Shown: positions 40,106 through 53,325, numbered from the stretch's first letter. The stretch: DNA of 64,000 bases from Mycobacteroides sp. LB1 (GCF_013449725.1 NZ_JACCFF010000002.1:124001-188000), one strand, 5' to 3'. Notes: generated by a model from the letters alone, not told the origin. Numbers and translations are program-made.

Positions 40106-41134
40106 ATGACGGCAGCTGACGTGGTACTTGACGGTGTGATCGACGGCCCCGGTGGATACACCGGCGTGGAAGGCGATGCACGCTGGGCCGAGCAGGTGCG
40201 CCGGCTGGCCGATCAGCGCGGTGCCACATTGCTTGCGCACAACTACCAGCTCCCGGAAATCCAGGACGTGGCGGACCATGTCGGCGACTCGCTGGCGCTC
40301 TCGCGCATCGCCGCGGAGGCGCCCGAAGACACCATCGTGTTCTGCGGTGTTCATTTCATGGCCGAGACGGCCAAGATCCTCAGCCCGGATAAGACGGTGC
40401 TCATCCCGGATCAACGCGCCGGGTGCTCGCTTGCCGACTCCATTACCGCTGACGAGCTGCGGGACTGGAAGGCCGAATTTCCCGACGCCGTCGTGGTCTC
40501 GTACGTCAACACCACAGCGGCCGTGAAGGCGCTCACCGATATCTGCTGCACCTCCTCGAACGCGGTCGACGTGGTTGCGTCGATCGACCCGGACCGCGAG
40601 GTGCTGTTCTGCCCGGACCAGTTCCTGGGTGCACACGTCAGGCGGGTGACCGGCCGCCAAAACCTGCACATCTGGGCGGGCGAATGCCACGTGCACGCTG
40701 GAATCAACGGTGACGAACTTGCGGGACAGGCACGCGCACACCCGGACGCCGAGCTGTTCGTGCACCCCGAATGCGGTTGCGCGACATCTGCTCTGTACCT
40801 CGCTGGTGAGGGTGCCGTGCCCGAGGACCGGGTGAAGATCCTCTCGACGGGCGGAATGCTCGACGCCGCCCGCGCGACGAGTGCACGAGAAGTGCTGGTG
40901 GCCACCGAGGTTGGCATGCTGCATCAGCTGCGTAAGGCGGCACCCGACGTGAATTTTCTGGCGGTCAACGACCGGGCCTCATGCAAGTACATGAAGATGA
41001 TCACCCCGGCGGCGATGCTGCGCTGCCTCGTCGAAGGTCGCGATGAGGTGCACGTCGATCCGGATACCGCACGGTTGGCGCGGCGCAGTGTTCAGCGGAT
41101 GATCGAGATCGGACAGCCTGGCGGCGGAGAGTGA
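40106..41134 (+). CDS. nadA: Quinolinate synthase
   Basis: This condenses iminoaspartate with dihydroxyacetone phosphate to quinolinate using a 4Fe-4S cluster. The 342-aa protein has [21 protein letters not shown], the [14 protein letters not shown] cluster segment ([14 protein letters not shown]), [10 protein letters not shown], and a C-terminal [11 protein letters not shown] cysteine. GAGGAGG precedes ATG 40106. Its stop overlaps the nadB start. It is the first gene of nadABC. Confidence 0.96.
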   Translation: MTAADVVLDGVIDGPGGYTGVEGDARWAEQVRRLADQRGATLLAHNYQLPEIQDVADHVGDSLALSRIAAEAPEDTIVFCGVHFMAETAKILSPDKTVLIPDQRAGCSLADSITADELRDWKAEFPDAVVVSYVNTTAAVKALTDICCTSSNAVDVVASIDPDREVLFCPDQFLGAHVRRVTGRQNLHIWAGECHVHAGINGDELAGQARAHPDAELFVHPECGCATSALYLAGEGAVPEDRVKILSTGGMLDAARATSAREVLVATEVGMLHQLRKAAPDVNFLAVNDRASCKYMKMITPAAMLRCLVEGRDEVHVDPDTARLARRSVQRMIEIGQPGGGE

Positions 41135-42690
41135 CGATGCCGGCGGGGACCACTTGGAGTGCTGATGCCGATGTGGTCGTCGTCGGTGCGGGTGTAGCCG
41201 GGTTGGCGGCCGCGCTGGCTGCGCACCGAAGCGGCCGGACGGTCGTGGTGCTGAGCAAAATCGGTTCAACCGCCACGTATTTCGCGCAGGGTGGTATCGC
41301 GGTGGTGCTACCCGACACCGACGATTCGGTGGAGGCTCATGTCCGCGACACGCTAGCGGCCGGAGCCGGTCTCTGCGACGCCGATGTGGTGCGGTCGATC
41401 GTGTCGGATGGTTACCGGGCGGTGCGCGACCTGGTGGCTGACGGTGCCCGATTCGACGAAACACGTTCGGGCCAGTGGGCGTTGACGCGCGAGGGCGGGC
41501 ACAGTACCCGTCGGATCATTCATGCGGGCGGCGATGCGACCGGTGCGGAAGTGCAACGGGCGCTCGATCACGCCGCGGTGACGCTGGACATCCGGCGCAG
41601 TCATGTGGTGTACGACGTCCTCACCGGGCCTGGCGGCGTGGGCGGTGTGATCGTCGGCAACGGCGATGGGTTGGGTCTGATCCGTACCGGCGCCGTGGTG
41701 CTTGCCACCGGCGGTCTCGGGCATCTGTATTCGGCAACCACCAATCCCGACGGATCCACTGGGGACGGGATCGCGCTGGCGTTGCGTGCGGGTGTCCCGG
41801 TGGCCGATATCGAGTTCATCCAGTTCCACCCGACCATGTTGCATACCCCGCAGTCCACCGGATGCCGACCGCTCATCAGTGAGGCGGTCCGCGGGGAGGG
41901 CGCCATTCTGGTTGATGCGCGTGGGGATTCGGTAACCGGCGGGGTACATCCGATGGGTGACCTGGCTCCCCGTGATGTGGTGGCCGGTGCAATCGCCCGG
42001 CGGCTGCGCGAGACCGGAGATCGTTGCGTCTATCTCGACGCGCGCACCATCGACGACTTCGCCGGCCGATTCCCGACCATCACCGCTGCGTGTGCGGCCG
42101 CTGGGATCGATCCGACCGTCCAACGCATCCCTGTGGTGCCGGGGGCGCATTACAGTTGTGGCGGGGTCGTCACCGATGCGTACGGCCAGACCGCGGTGCC
42201 CGGCTTGTTCGCCGCTGGGGAGGTCGCGCGCACCGGCATGCACGGTGCAAATCGGTTGGCTTCCAACAGCTTATTGGAAGGCCTTGTGGTGGGCAGGCGT
42301 GCGGGTGAGGCCGCTGCACAGGTGGCTGATCGGTCGGCCATTGCCGGGGAAGGCCATCGCGCACAGCCGCGCCTCGATCGTCGGCGGCTCCAGGCGGCAA
42401 TGACCCGGTGGGCGTCAGTGCTCCGCGATGGCGACGGGCTCAGAATGCTCGACGCCGAACTACGCTCCTGTGCCGAGGCGCCGACCTCGACACCGCGTGA
42501 TGTGGAGGACGCCGCGCTGACCCTCACCGCGCAGGCTGTGGTCGCTGCCGCCTCGGCGCGCACGGAATCTCGCGGGTGTCACGCCCGCTCGGACTGGCCG
42601 GACCCCGATCCCGCTTTTGCCGTGAGCCTTTCGGTGCGGCCTGATGCCGACGGCTGCGAAGTTGCGCTACCGTCTGGGGTGCCATGTTGA
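41131..42690 (+). CDS. nadB: L-aspartate oxidase
   Basis: This FAD enzyme oxidises L-aspartate to iminoaspartate, feeding NadA. The 519-aa protein has [53 protein letters not shown] and the active-site arginine region [22 protein letters not shown]. It belongs to the succinate dehydrogenase flavoprotein family. GTG 41131 overlaps the nadA TGA; an ATG at 41137 is also in frame. Confidence 0.95.
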   Translation: MTMPAGTTWSADADVVVVGAGVAGLAAALAAHRSGRTVVVLSKIGSTATYFAQGGIAVVLPDTDDSVEAHVRDTLAAGAGLCDADVVRSIVSDGYRAVRDLVADGARFDETRSGQWALTREGGHSTRRIIHAGGDATGAEVQRALDHAAVTLDIRRSHVVYDVLTGPGGVGGVIVGNGDGLGLIRTGAVVLATGGLGHLYSATTNPDGSTGDGIALALRAGVPVADIEFIQFHPTMLHTPQSTGCRPLISEAVRGEGAILVDARGDSVTGGVHPMGDLAPRDVVAGAIARRLRETGDRCVYLDARTIDDFAGRFPTITAACAAAGIDPTVQRIPVVPGAHYSCGGVVTDAYGQTAVPGLFAAGEVARTGMHGANRLASNSLLEGLVVGRRAGEAAAQVADRSAIAGEGHRAQPRLDRRRLQAAMTRWASVLRDGDGLRMLDAELRSCAEAPTSTPRDVEDAALTLTAQAVVAAASARTESRGCHARSDWPDPDPAFAVSLSVRPDADGCEVALPSGVPC

Positions 42691-43550
42691 TCGGAAATTT
42701 GACGGAAACCGAACTCGCCGAAGCGCGTTCGATAGTAGAGCGTGCCCTTGTGGAGGATCTGCGTTACGGACCGGATATCACGAGCCAGGCGACCGTACCC
42801 GTCGACGCCGAATGCACCGCAGCGATGGTGACACGTGAAGGCGGGGTCATCGCCGGAGTCGATATCGCCCTCATCGTGCTGGACGAGGTTATCGGCGCCG
42901 GGAATTACCGGGTCGAGAGCCGTCTCTCGGATGGCGCGCGCGTGGGTACCGGAACGGCACTGCTCACAGTCACCGCGCCCACACGCGATCTGTTGACTGC
43001 CGAGCGCACCATGCTCAACCTGGTGTGCCACCTCTCGGGTATCGCCACCACCACCGCGGCCTGGGTTGATGCGGTCGACGGTACGGCTGCGCAGATCCGC
43101 GACACTCGCAAAACCCTTCCGGGACTGCGCCTCCTACAGAAATACGCCGTCCGCACCGGAGGTGGGGTAAACCACCGGATGGGCCTCGGTGATGCGGCAC
43201 TCATCAAAGACAACCATGTGGCGGCCGCAGGCTCGGTGGTGTCCGCGTTGCGGGCCGTGCGCGCGGTCGCACCGAATATCGAGGTCGAGGTCGAGGTCGA
43301 CTCGTTGGAACAGCTCGACGAGGTGATGACCGAGGGCGCGGAGTTGGTGCTTCTTGATAACTTTCCCGTCTGGCAGACCCAGGTGGCGGCGCAGCGCCGG
43401 GACGCCTACGCACCACAGCTCAGGTTGGAGTCCTCCGGCGGGCTTTCGTTGGAAACCGCTGCCGCGTACGCCAAGACGGGTGTCGACTACCTGGCGGTGG
43501 GTGCGTTGACGCACTCCGCGCGAGTCCTCGACATCGGTTTGGATATGTAA
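42684..43550 (+). CDS. nadC: Nicotinate-nucleotide pyrophosphorylase (quinolinate phosphoribosyltransferase)
   Basis: This decarboxylating transferase makes nicotinate mononucleotide from quinolinate and PRPP. The 288-aa protein has the signature IRDTRKTLPGLRLLQKYAV, RTGGGVNHRMGL, LIKDNHVAAAG, and VELLLLDNF-like residues (AELVLLDNFPVW). It overlaps nadB by 7 bp and closes the operon; its stop is 3 bp from the convergent lipoprotein gene. Confidence 0.96.
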   Translation: MLIGNLTETELAEARSIVERALVEDLRYGPDITSQATVPVDAECTAAMVTREGGVIAGVDIALIVLDEVIGAGNYRVESRLSDGARVGTGTALLTVTAPTRDLLTAERTMLNLVCHLSGIATTTAAWVDAVDGTAAQIRDTRKTLPGLRLLQKYAVRTGGGVNHRMGLGDAALIKDNHVAAAGSVVSALRAVRAVAPNIEVEVEVDSLEQLDEVMTEGAELVLLDNFPVWQTQVAAQRRDAYAPQLRLESSGGLSLETAAAYAKTGVDYLAVGALTHSARVLDIGLDM

Positions 43551-43553
43551 GCC

Positions 43554-44594
43554 TCAGTCTCGGGGTGCGGCTTCCGCGAACTTCGTCGTGTAGGTCGCCT
43601 TGATGTCGATCCGGTGCTTCACGGGAGCCACGTTCTTGGAGTACATGCCAAGAATACGCAGTGCGTTTTGTGCGCCTTCGGATTTCATCATCCCGTCGCC
43701 GTTGAACATGCCGATGGAATCGGCGATCGACTGGAGATACAGGTCCCTGTTTGCGCTGGCGTACTGACGTGGCATGTTGTCCGCGATCTGCGCGGGCGAA
43801 TGCTGTTTGATCCACCTCAGCGTCTGGACGAACGACGTCACCAGCTTCTGCACGATCTCCGGATGCGCCTGCACCGTGTCACACCGCATGTAGAGGGAAG
43901 TCGACGGGTACAGGCCGCCGAGGGCCTTACGGGTCCCAGCTTCGGTGCGCATGTCGACGAGGACCTTCGCCTGGCCCGAGTTCACCATCTGCGCCACCGT
44001 TGGATCGGTGGTCATTCCCGCATCGATTCCGTCGTGATTCATACCGGCGATGAATGTCTGGCCGGCGCCCACCTTCACGCGGTTGTAGTCGGCGGTGTTC
44101 AGTGCTGCCTGTCCGGCCAGGGTCTGCGTCAAGAAGTCGGTGGAAGATCCCAGCGAGGTGACGCCGAGGTTCTTGCCGCGGAAGTCGGCGGGCGAGGTGA
44201 TGACGGCGGCGTCCTTGGCAGACACCAGCTCCACCTCGCCCGGAACGTCCGCCATCTGAACCACCGAGGTGATGCACTGCTCCTTGGCCTGCAGGTCGAT
44301 GGTGTGGTCGTAGAACCCGACCACCGCCTGCACATCACCGGTCAGGAGCGCGGTCTCGGCGGTGGCCCCGGACTGCTCGCTGAGCAGTGTGACGTCGATA
44401 TCGTTGCTCTTGAAGTAACCGAGCTGCTGGGTGAGCATCGCCGGTAGGTAGATGATCTTCTCCAGCCCGCCCACCATGATGGTGACCTGCGGTCTGCCAT
44501 TGGCCATGGGGATGTGTCGGGAGTCGCGGCATCCGGCACCGAGGAACGCCGCGGCGAGGAGAATCAGCACAAGTGCAGGTTTTCTCATCTTCAC
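43554..44594 (-). CDS. ABC transporter substrate-binding lipoprotein (NMT1/SsuA/NrtA type)
   Basis: The product is about 346 aa. The signal peptide KPALVLILLAAAFLGAGC ends in a lipobox with the lipidation cysteine, so the protein is anchored outside the membrane. The mature part is a periplasmic-binding type II fold with IYLPAMLTQQLGYFKSNDIDVTLL and SPADFRGKNLGVTSLGSSTDF, as in NMT1/THI5-like, sulfonate and nitrate binding proteins. GTG 44594 overlaps the permease stop by 4 bp. The ligand is not predictable; context does not include sulfur, nitrate or thiamine genes. Confidence 0.87.
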   Translation of the reverse strand: MKMRKPALVLILLAAAFLGAGCRDSRHIPMANGRPQVTIMVGGLEKIIYLPAMLTQQLGYFKSNDIDVTLLSEQSGATAETALLTGDVQAVVGFYDHTIDLQAKEQCITSVVQMADVPGEVELVSAKDAAVITSPADFRGKNLGVTSLGSSTDFLTQTLAGQAALNTADYNRVKVGAGQTFIAGMNHDGIDAGMTTDPTVAQMVNSGQAKVLVDMRTEAGTRKALGGLYPSTSLYMRCDTVQAHPEIVQKLVTSFVQTLRWIKQHSPAQIADNMPRQYASANRDLYLQSIADSIGMFNGDGMMKSEGAQNALRILGMYSKNVAPVKHRIDIKATYTTKFAEAAPRD

Positions 44595-45457
44595 ACCCCG
44601 TGGCCCGAGTTCGACTGCGAAGGACGCCATTTGAGCAACCGGGATTCGGCGATACCGATGAGCCATTCGGCGAGTAGGGCGACGACCGTGATGATGATCA
44701 TGCCCGCATAGATTCCCGCGGAGTCGAACGTGCCTTGAGCATTGCTGATCAACAGGCCCAATCCCTTGCTTGCGCCGGCATATTCACCGACGACTGCGCC
44801 GATGAGTGCGAACCCGAATGCGGTGTGCAGACTCGACAGGATCCAGCTTGTCGCGCTGGGCAGCACGATCGAGGTCAGGATGCGGGTAGGGCTGGCGCCT
44901 AGGATTCGGGCATTGTTGATCACATTGCCGTCGACCTCACGCGCCCCGGTGAATGCGTTGAAGAACACCGCGAAGAACACCAGCACCACCACGGTGGCGA
45001 CCTTGGAGCTCAGTCCCAGGCCGAACCAGATGATGAACAAGGAGGCAAGGACGATGCGTGGAACGGCGTTGAGCGCCTTGATGAACGGTGCCAGTACCTC
45101 CGACCAGTAACGGCTGCGGCCCAGCAACACGCCCAACGTCACACCCGCGACGGTGCCGATGAGGAAGCCCAGGACGGCCTCTTCGACGGTGGTGAAGATC
45201 TGCAGCCATACCGAACCGAACTGGGTTCCGATGGTGAACCACTCGACCAATCGTGCCCAGATCAGCGAGGGCTTCGAGTAGAAGAACGGGTCCAGCCATA
45301 CCGTGGCCGCGAGCTCCCACGAGGCCAACCAGATCACCACAAGCAGGGTTCGCAGTCCCCAGATACGTATCATGCTGCGGCGCTTGTTCTTACGTGCACG
45401 TTGGAGGATCGACTCGTCGGTCTCGAGAACCGGCAGGTCAAGCAGGCTATGCGACAT
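44591..45457 (-). CDS. ABC transporter permease (SsuC/TauC/NrtB type)
   Basis: The 288-aa protein has a long cytoplasmic N-terminus and six transmembrane helices, with a BPD_transp_1 EAA loop (NNARILGASPTRILTSIVLPSA). It closely follows the SsuC/TauC pattern (VPRIVLASLFIIWFGLGLSSK; GAVVGEYAGASKGLGLLI). ATG 45457 overlaps the ATPase gene by 11 bp. It forms the channel of the importer with its two neighbours. Confidence 0.9.
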   Translation of the reverse strand: MSHSLLDLPVLETDESILQRARKNKRRSMIRIWGLRTLLVVIWLASWELAATVWLDPFFYSKPSLIWARLVEWFTIGTQFGSVWLQIFTTVEEAVLGFLIGTVAGVTLGVLLGRSRYWSEVLAPFIKALNAVPRIVLASLFIIWFGLGLSSKVATVVVLVFFAVFFNAFTGAREVDGNVINNARILGASPTRILTSIVLPSATSWILSSLHTAFGFALIGAVVGEYAGASKGLGLLISNAQGTFDSAGIYAGMIIITVVALLAEWLIGIAESRLLKWRPSQSNSGHGV

Positions 45458-46256
45458 TGGCTTCTCCCTTCGCGCGGGCGGCCTCCACGTGATCGCGCAG
45501 TGTTTCCCAGATCTCGCGGTAGATGCTGCGGAATTCATCGGTGAGTCGGACTTCCTCGACATCCCGGGGGCGCGGCAGCGTGATCGGGAAGTCTCCGCAC
45601 ACCGTGGCGGGGCTGGCGGTCATCACCACCACTCGGTCGGCCAGTGCGATCGCCTCTTCAAGGTCATGGGTGACGAAGATGGCAGCGGCACCGGTACCGG
45701 ACCACACCCGCAGCAGTTCGTCCTGCATGAGCTGGCGGGTCTGTACGTCCAGGGCGCTGAATGGCTCATCCATGAGCAGGATTTCGGGCTCGTTGACCAG
45801 GGTCTGTGCCAGCGCCACACGCTTGCGCATGCCACCCGATAGTTGGTGGGGGTAGTACTTCTCGAACCCGCCGAGGCCGACGGTGCGGACCCAGGCGGCG
45901 GCCTTCTCGTGGGCCTCGTACTTTGGTACGCCGCGGTAGAGGGGACCCAGGGCAACGTTATCGATGACGTTCTTCCAGGGCAGCACGGCATCCTGCTGGA
46001 ACATATAGCCGACTCCTGCAGGAATCCCCGATACGTCCTTGCCGCGCACCAGGACACGTCCCGCCGAGGGCGGCTCCAGCCCGGAAACCAGTGACAGGGT
46101 GGTCGACTTGCCGCACCCGGTGGGGCCGACGACGGCGACGAATTCCCCGGCGTCGATATTGATGTCGAGATCGCGGACCGCGGTGTGGATGCCGTCACCG
46201 CGATTGGAGGGGAACCGTTTGGTTGCTCCCCGAAGTTCGATGAGTGGATGCGCCAT
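45447..46256 (-). CDS. ABC transporter ATP-binding protein (SsuB/TauB/NrtD type)
   Basis: The 269-aa ATPase has Walker A GPTGCGKSTT, Q-loop MFQQDAVLPWKNV, ABC signature LSGGMRKRVALAQ, Walker B ILLMDEPFSALD and the switch histidine VTHDLEEA. It is the first gene of the three-gene importer transcript and is divergent from the histidine kinase across 142 bp. Confidence 0.93.
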   Translation of the reverse strand: MAHPLIELRGATKRFPSNRGDGIHTAVRDLDINIDAGEFVAVVGPTGCGKSTTLSLVSGLEPPSAGRVLVRGKDVSGIPAGVGYMFQQDAVLPWKNVIDNVALGPLYRGVPKYEAHEKAAAWVRTVGLGGFEKYYPHQLSGGMRKRVALAQTLVNEPEILLMDEPFSALDVQTRQLMQDELLRVWSGTGAAAIFVTHDLEEAIALADRVVVMTASPATVCGDFPITLPRPRDVEEVRLTDEFRSIYREIWETLRDHVEAARAKGEANVA

Positions 46257-46334
46257 TGCAGATCTCCTTCGCTAGCCGCCGGAGTCCGACGATAAGTGGT
46301 GGGTGTCACAGTTTTCCGCTTGTACGCACTACCC

Positions 46335-46365
46335 GCGCAAATCGCACTTTTCGTCAGTTTTGCGC
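46335..46365. promoter_or_regulatory. Inverted repeat in the ABC / histidine-kinase divergent promoter
   Basis: GCGCAAA (46335-46341) and TTTGCGC (46359-46365) are exact inverted 7-bp arms separated by 17 bp. A further TGCGCA follows at 46371. The sites lie between the divergent importer and two-component genes and are candidates for response regulator binding. Confidence 0.4.
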
Positions 46366-46398
46366 ATTCTGCGCACGGACCTGCCTACGCTCTGACGC

Positions 46399-48081
46399 AT
46401 GGGTTCCGGGAAGCGCACCGTGCTGCGATTGAGTACGCAAGTGCTTCTGCTGCAGGTTGCCGTCGTCTTCCTCGCGCTGGGTGTGGCGTTCGCCGTCCTC
46501 GCCGTGGTGGGTGACCGGCGGCTTTCCGCCGAGTACGGGCAGCGGGCAATGGCGATCGCGCGAACGGTCGCCGCGATGCCTGAGGTGCGTGCCCGGGTGA
46601 CCGAATATGCACAGGGCACGCTCACATCGGGCTCCGTTCTCACCGATGAGCTTTCGGACGGCCAGTTGCAACACATCGCCAGCGCGGTGCAAAAGCGTAG
46701 CGACGCGTTGTTCGTGGTGATCACCGACGAGCATGGGATCCGGTTGGCCCATCCCACCGAGGACCGGCTGGGATACCCGGTAAGCACCGACCCTTCGGCC
46801 GCCCTGGCCGGGCGCGATGTCGTTGTCGAGGAAGCCGGCACCTTGGGAGATTCCGTACGCGCCAAAGTTCCTGTACGGCAACCTGGTACATCGGCGGTGG
46901 TGGGAGAGGTCAGCGTCGGGGTCTCTACGACGGCGGTGCGCGACCGCTTGTTCCTAGATCTGCGGGTCGCCGGATGGATCGTGGGCGCCGCATTCCTGTT
47001 TGGAATCGCGGGTTCGGTACTGCTTGCGCGCCGGTGGAGACGCCTCACCCTCGGCCTAGAACCTGCGGAGCTGACCGAGCTGGTGCGGGAACAGGCGGCG
47101 GTTCTGCATGGCATCGGGGAGGGGGTACTGGCCATCGACGTCGAAGGAAGAACCACCGTCGTCAACGACGAAGCGGCACGCCTGTTGGGTTTGGATGATG
47201 CAACAGGGCGGCAGGTAGGTGATATCGGTTTGACGCCAAGGGTTCTCTCGGTGCTTCACGAAATGTCCGCGGCGCCTGTCCTGGCGACAGTGGGTGACCG
47301 AGTCGTTGTGGTCACGGCGCGTGCGGTGACACGGGCAGGCCGTGCGTTGGGCGCGGTGCTCACTGTGCGCGATCGAACGGATGTGGAACTGCTGACCCGA
47401 CAACTGGACGCGGTGCAGTCGATGAGCACCGTGCTGCGGGCCCAGCGGCATGAATTCGCGAACCGTCTGCACCTGTTGAGTGGATTGGTACACGGAGACC
47501 GGACGCAGGAGGCCGCGCACTACCTGGACGAGCTGCTCGGCACGGGCCCGTTGGGTGCCGCGCTTCCGGAGATCGAGACGCTGGGCGATCCATATCTTCA
47601 GGCCTTCGTCGCTGCGAAAATGGCGAATGCCCGAGAAGCGGGTGTGACGCTAACGCTCGGGGACAACACCTGGGTTTCCGGCACCCTCGTGCAACCGGTG
47701 GACGTCACAACGGTGCTGGGCAACCTGATCGACAACGCTATCGACGCGGCACGAACCGGATCGGATTCGCAGCGCAGGGTCGAGGTCGGGGTGGTTCAGG
47801 ACGGCACAACACTGCATATCACCGTCGCCGACAGTGGGGATGGGGTCGCGGAATCCATGGCGGACGGGCTGTTCGTCGAGGGCGTCTCGACCAAGGACGA
47901 TGGTGGTGCCCCGGGCGGTCGAGGGGTGGGTCTGGCGTTGACCCGTCAGATCGCTCGGGGTCTCGGCGGTGACGTGTGGTTGGCCACGGCATCGGCGGCC
48001 GGCCCAGGGCTCCCCGGAGCGGAGTTCATCGCGCGGATACCGTCGGTAATGGCGGAAGGCGAAGGGAATGAGCCGAAATGA
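46399..48081 (+). CDS. Sensor histidine kinase, CitA/DcuS type
   Basis: The product is 560 aa. TM1 is about residues 12-37 and TM2 about 190-210, bracketing an extracytoplasmic sensor domain of about 150 residues with the Cache/PAS-like segment ALFVVITDEHGIRLAHPTEDRLG. A cytoplasmic PAS domain (about 225-325) follows. The dimerisation box is RAQRHEFANRLHLLSGL with His351 as the phosphorylation site, and the ATPase has N box GNLIDNAIDAA and GRGVGLALTRQIA. The family senses carboxylates such as citrate or C4-dicarboxylates. It overlaps the response regulator gene by 4 bp and is divergent from the ABC importer. Confidence 0.9.
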   Translation: MGSGKRTVLRLSTQVLLLQVAVVFLALGVAFAVLAVVGDRRLSAEYGQRAMAIARTVAAMPEVRARVTEYAQGTLTSGSVLTDELSDGQLQHIASAVQKRSDALFVVITDEHGIRLAHPTEDRLGYPVSTDPSAALAGRDVVVEEAGTLGDSVRAKVPVRQPGTSAVVGEVSVGVSTTAVRDRLFLDLRVAGWIVGAAFLFGIAGSVLLARRWRRLTLGLEPAELTELVREQAAVLHGIGEGVLAIDVEGRTTVVNDEAARLLGLDDATGRQVGDIGLTPRVLSVLHEMSAAPVLATVGDRVVVVTARAVTRAGRALGAVLTVRDRTDVELLTRQLDAVQSMSTVLRAQRHEFANRLHLLSGLVHGDRTQEAAHYLDELLGTGPLGAALPEIETLGDPYLQAFVAAKMANAREAGVTLTLGDNTWVSGTLVQPVDVTTVLGNLIDNAIDAARTGSDSQRRVEVGVVQDGTTLHITVADSGDGVAESMADGLFVEGVSTKDDGGAPGGRGVGLALTRQIARGLGGDVWLATASAAGPGLPGAEFIARIPSVMAEGEGNEPK

Positions 48082-48746
48082 GTGAATCCGAGCTGCGGGT
48101 TCTGATCGTCGACGACGACTTTCGAGTAGCCAACCTGCACGCCGGGATCGTCGGTGCGATACCCGGTTTCACGGTGGCAGCGATCGCGCACACCGTGGGA
48201 GCGGCGCATGATGCGGTGATATCTACCGATATCGATCTGGCGCTGGTCGACGTGTATTTGCCTGACGGCTCTGGTATCGACTTCGTGCGCGAATTACGTT
48301 GTGATGCAATGGTCTTGTCGGCTGCGGTCGAGGGAGAGGCCGTCCGGCGGGCGCTGGCCGCGGGCGCGCTGAGCTACCTGGTGAAGCCGTTCGGGAATGC
48401 CGCGCTGGTCGCTCGGCTGACCGCTTATGCGCGTTATCGCAGCATCCTGCGCAGCGACGAGCTCAGCTCCGCCGAGGTGGATTCGGCGTTGGACTCCTTG
48501 CGCCCGGTCGCAAGTGCGCCACGTTCGGCCGCTCCGTCGTCGCCGACCAAGCAGATCGTCCTGCAGGCCATCGGGAATACGCCGTCCCCCATGTCCTCTG
48601 CGGAAGTCGCGGTGGCGGTGGGGATTTCCCGCGCGACGGCGCAACGCTATCTAGCCTCACTGGTTGGCAGCTCGGAGTTGGAGATGCGGTTGCGGTATGG
48701 CACCGCCGGCCGTCCCGAGCAGGAGTTTCTTATCCCAGAAAAGTGA
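48078..48746 (+). CDS. Response regulator, CitB/DcuR type
   Basis: The 222-aa protein has a receiver domain with the acidic triplet VDDDF, phospho-acceptor Asp58 in LALVDVYLPDGSG and Lys in SYLVKPFG. The C-terminal DNA-binding domain (SSAEVAVAVGISRATAQRYLASL) is the helix-turn-helix of CitB/DcuR regulators. ATG 48078 overlaps the kinase stop, so the pair is coupled. The likely target is the divergent ABC importer. Confidence 0.9.
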   Translation: MSESELRVLIVDDDFRVANLHAGIVGAIPGFTVAAIAHTVGAAHDAVISTDIDLALVDVYLPDGSGIDFVRELRCDAMVLSAAVEGEAVRRALAAGALSYLVKPFGNAALVARLTAYARYRSILRSDELSSAEVDSALDSLRPVASAPRSAAPSSPTKQIVLQAIGNTPSPMSSAEVAVAVGISRATAQRYLASLVGSSELEMRLRYGTAGRPEQEFLIPEK

Positions 48747-48978
48747 CGTTGGCGCCGACCGGGTCGCGTGGGGCGCGTACCGCATTCATCGGTGCGTCAC
48801 TCAGGTGCTCCCGCGTCACCCCCTCGGCGATGACAACCCGCCACGGCTGGATATTCGAGTTCGATGGCGCCTGCTGTGCGGTCTCCAGAGCGGCGTTCAG
48901 GGCGTCGCGGGGGACCGGCGTCTGCAGGGAATCACGGATCGAGGATCGGTCGCGGACCAGCTGTTCGAAATCAGTCAC
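48730..48978 (-). pseudogene. N-terminal fragment of a nitroreductase-family gene
   Basis: The 82-codon frame starts MTDFEQLVRDRSSIRDSLQT and continues AALETAQQAPSNSNIQPWRVVIAEG, the FMN-binding N-terminal segment of nitroreductases (usually about 200 aa). After REHLSDA the similarity stops and 17 unrelated residues precede the stop, which overlaps the 3' end of the response regulator. It lacks the rest of the fold and looks like a deletion remnant. Confidence 0.65.
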
Positions 48979-49027
48979 GCCACGGTATGGGCATCATCAA
49001 CCTAGGATTTCAACAGCTGATGAATAA

Positions 49028-49432
49028 CTAGTTCGCAATATCGGCGACGAAGACCCCGGCACGCTTGTTGGCGACGCGGGTGGACCTGGTCAGCGCCGGA
49101 TCACCCTGGCCCTGCTCCACGATGCGCGGGTTGATGACGTGGATCTGCTTTCCGCGGAACAGCGTGATGTCGGCGCGGCCGGCGGCGATCACATTCTTGG
49201 TCCAGTTGGTCTTGCCGTGGATCAGGCCGATGGAGATGGCATTGCCCTTGCGGAACGCGTTCACGGTGGTTTCGTACTTGGTGCCCGATGTGCGGCCATA
49301 GTGCGTGACGGTGGCGAAGGACGGCAGGAAGCGTGCGATGGGCGCCATCAGCGGATTCATGTATTTGATCTGCGCCCGTTCGAGCCAATCGGGCATGAGC
49401 ATGGGCACACCGGGCTGATGATTTGCTGACAT
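49028..49432 (-). CDS. Nitroreductase family deazaflavin-dependent oxidoreductase
   Basis: The 134-aa protein has the Ddn-type split barrel. Recognisable parts are RFLPSFATVTHYGRTSGTKYETTVNAFRKG (YGRTSGTKYETTV is the core) and GLIHGKTNWTKNVIAAGRADITLFRGKQI. F420 is the probable cofactor. ATG 49432 starts the conserved part. It is divergent from hisD, with a short AGTCT-AATG-AGACT dyad at 49476-49489 between them. Confidence 0.8.
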   Translation of the reverse strand: MSANHQPGVPMLMPDWLERAQIKYMNPLMAPIARFLPSFATVTHYGRTSGTKYETTVNAFRKGNAISIGLIHGKTNWTKNVIAAGRADITLFRGKQIHVINPRIVEQGQGDPALTRSTRVANKRAGVFVADIAN

Positions 49433-49545
49433 GGGGTTTCCGATCGTCGCGTGGCAGTGGGGTCTACTGGACGCGAGTCTAATGAGACTGGCGTCACATG
49501 CAAGCGGCCACTGCGAGGTAAATGCCCTTGAACAGCTCTGGGACA

Positions 49546-52677
<3,132 letters not shown>

Positions 52678-52681
<4 letters not shown>

Positions 52682-53325
52682 CGGCTAAGGCGAAAGTTGT
52701 TGTCCTCGATTATGGTTCGGGCAATCTTAGATCCGCTCAGCGCGCGCTGGAACGGGTCGGCGCCGACGTCACAGTGACCTCCGACGCCGATGCGGCCCTT
52801 AATGCCGATGGGCTGGTGGTACCGGGGGTGGGTGCGTTCGCTGCGTGTATGGAGGGACTGCGGAGTATCGGCGGCGAGCGCATCATCGACGTGCGCCTGG
52901 CGGGCGGGCGTCCGGTGCTTGGCGTATGCGTTGGTATGCAGATTCTGTTCAGCCACGGCGTCGAATTCGGTGTCGATACGGACGGATGCGGTCAGTGGCC
53001 CGGTGTGGTCAGTCGGCTCGACGCACCGGTGATCCCGCATATGGGTTGGAATACGGTCGATGCCGCGACCGGATCCGAATTGTTCGCCGGACTGGACGCC
53101 GAGACCCGCTTCTATTTCGTGCACTCGTACGCGGTGCAGAAGTGGGAGCTGGAAACACTGAGCGAGTCGCCAATCGTGCGGCCGCTGGTGACCTGGGCTA
53201 CCCATCATGTGCCGTTCGTGGCAGCGGTGGAGAATGGTCCATTGGCAGCCACTCAGTTCCATCCGGAGAAAAGTGGCGATGCGGGGGCCGTGTTGTTGAG
53301 CAATTGGGTGAAGGGAATCTCGTGA
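52678..53325 (+). CDS. hisH: Imidazole glycerol phosphate synthase, glutaminase subunit
   Basis: This class I glutamine amidotransferase supplies ammonia to HisF. The 215-aa protein has the nucleophile in [12 protein letters not shown] and the His-Glu pair in [12 protein letters not shown], with [12 protein letters not shown] at the N-terminus. GTG 52678 overlaps hisB, and the stop overlaps the hisA GTG. hisF lies two genes downstream. Confidence 0.95.
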
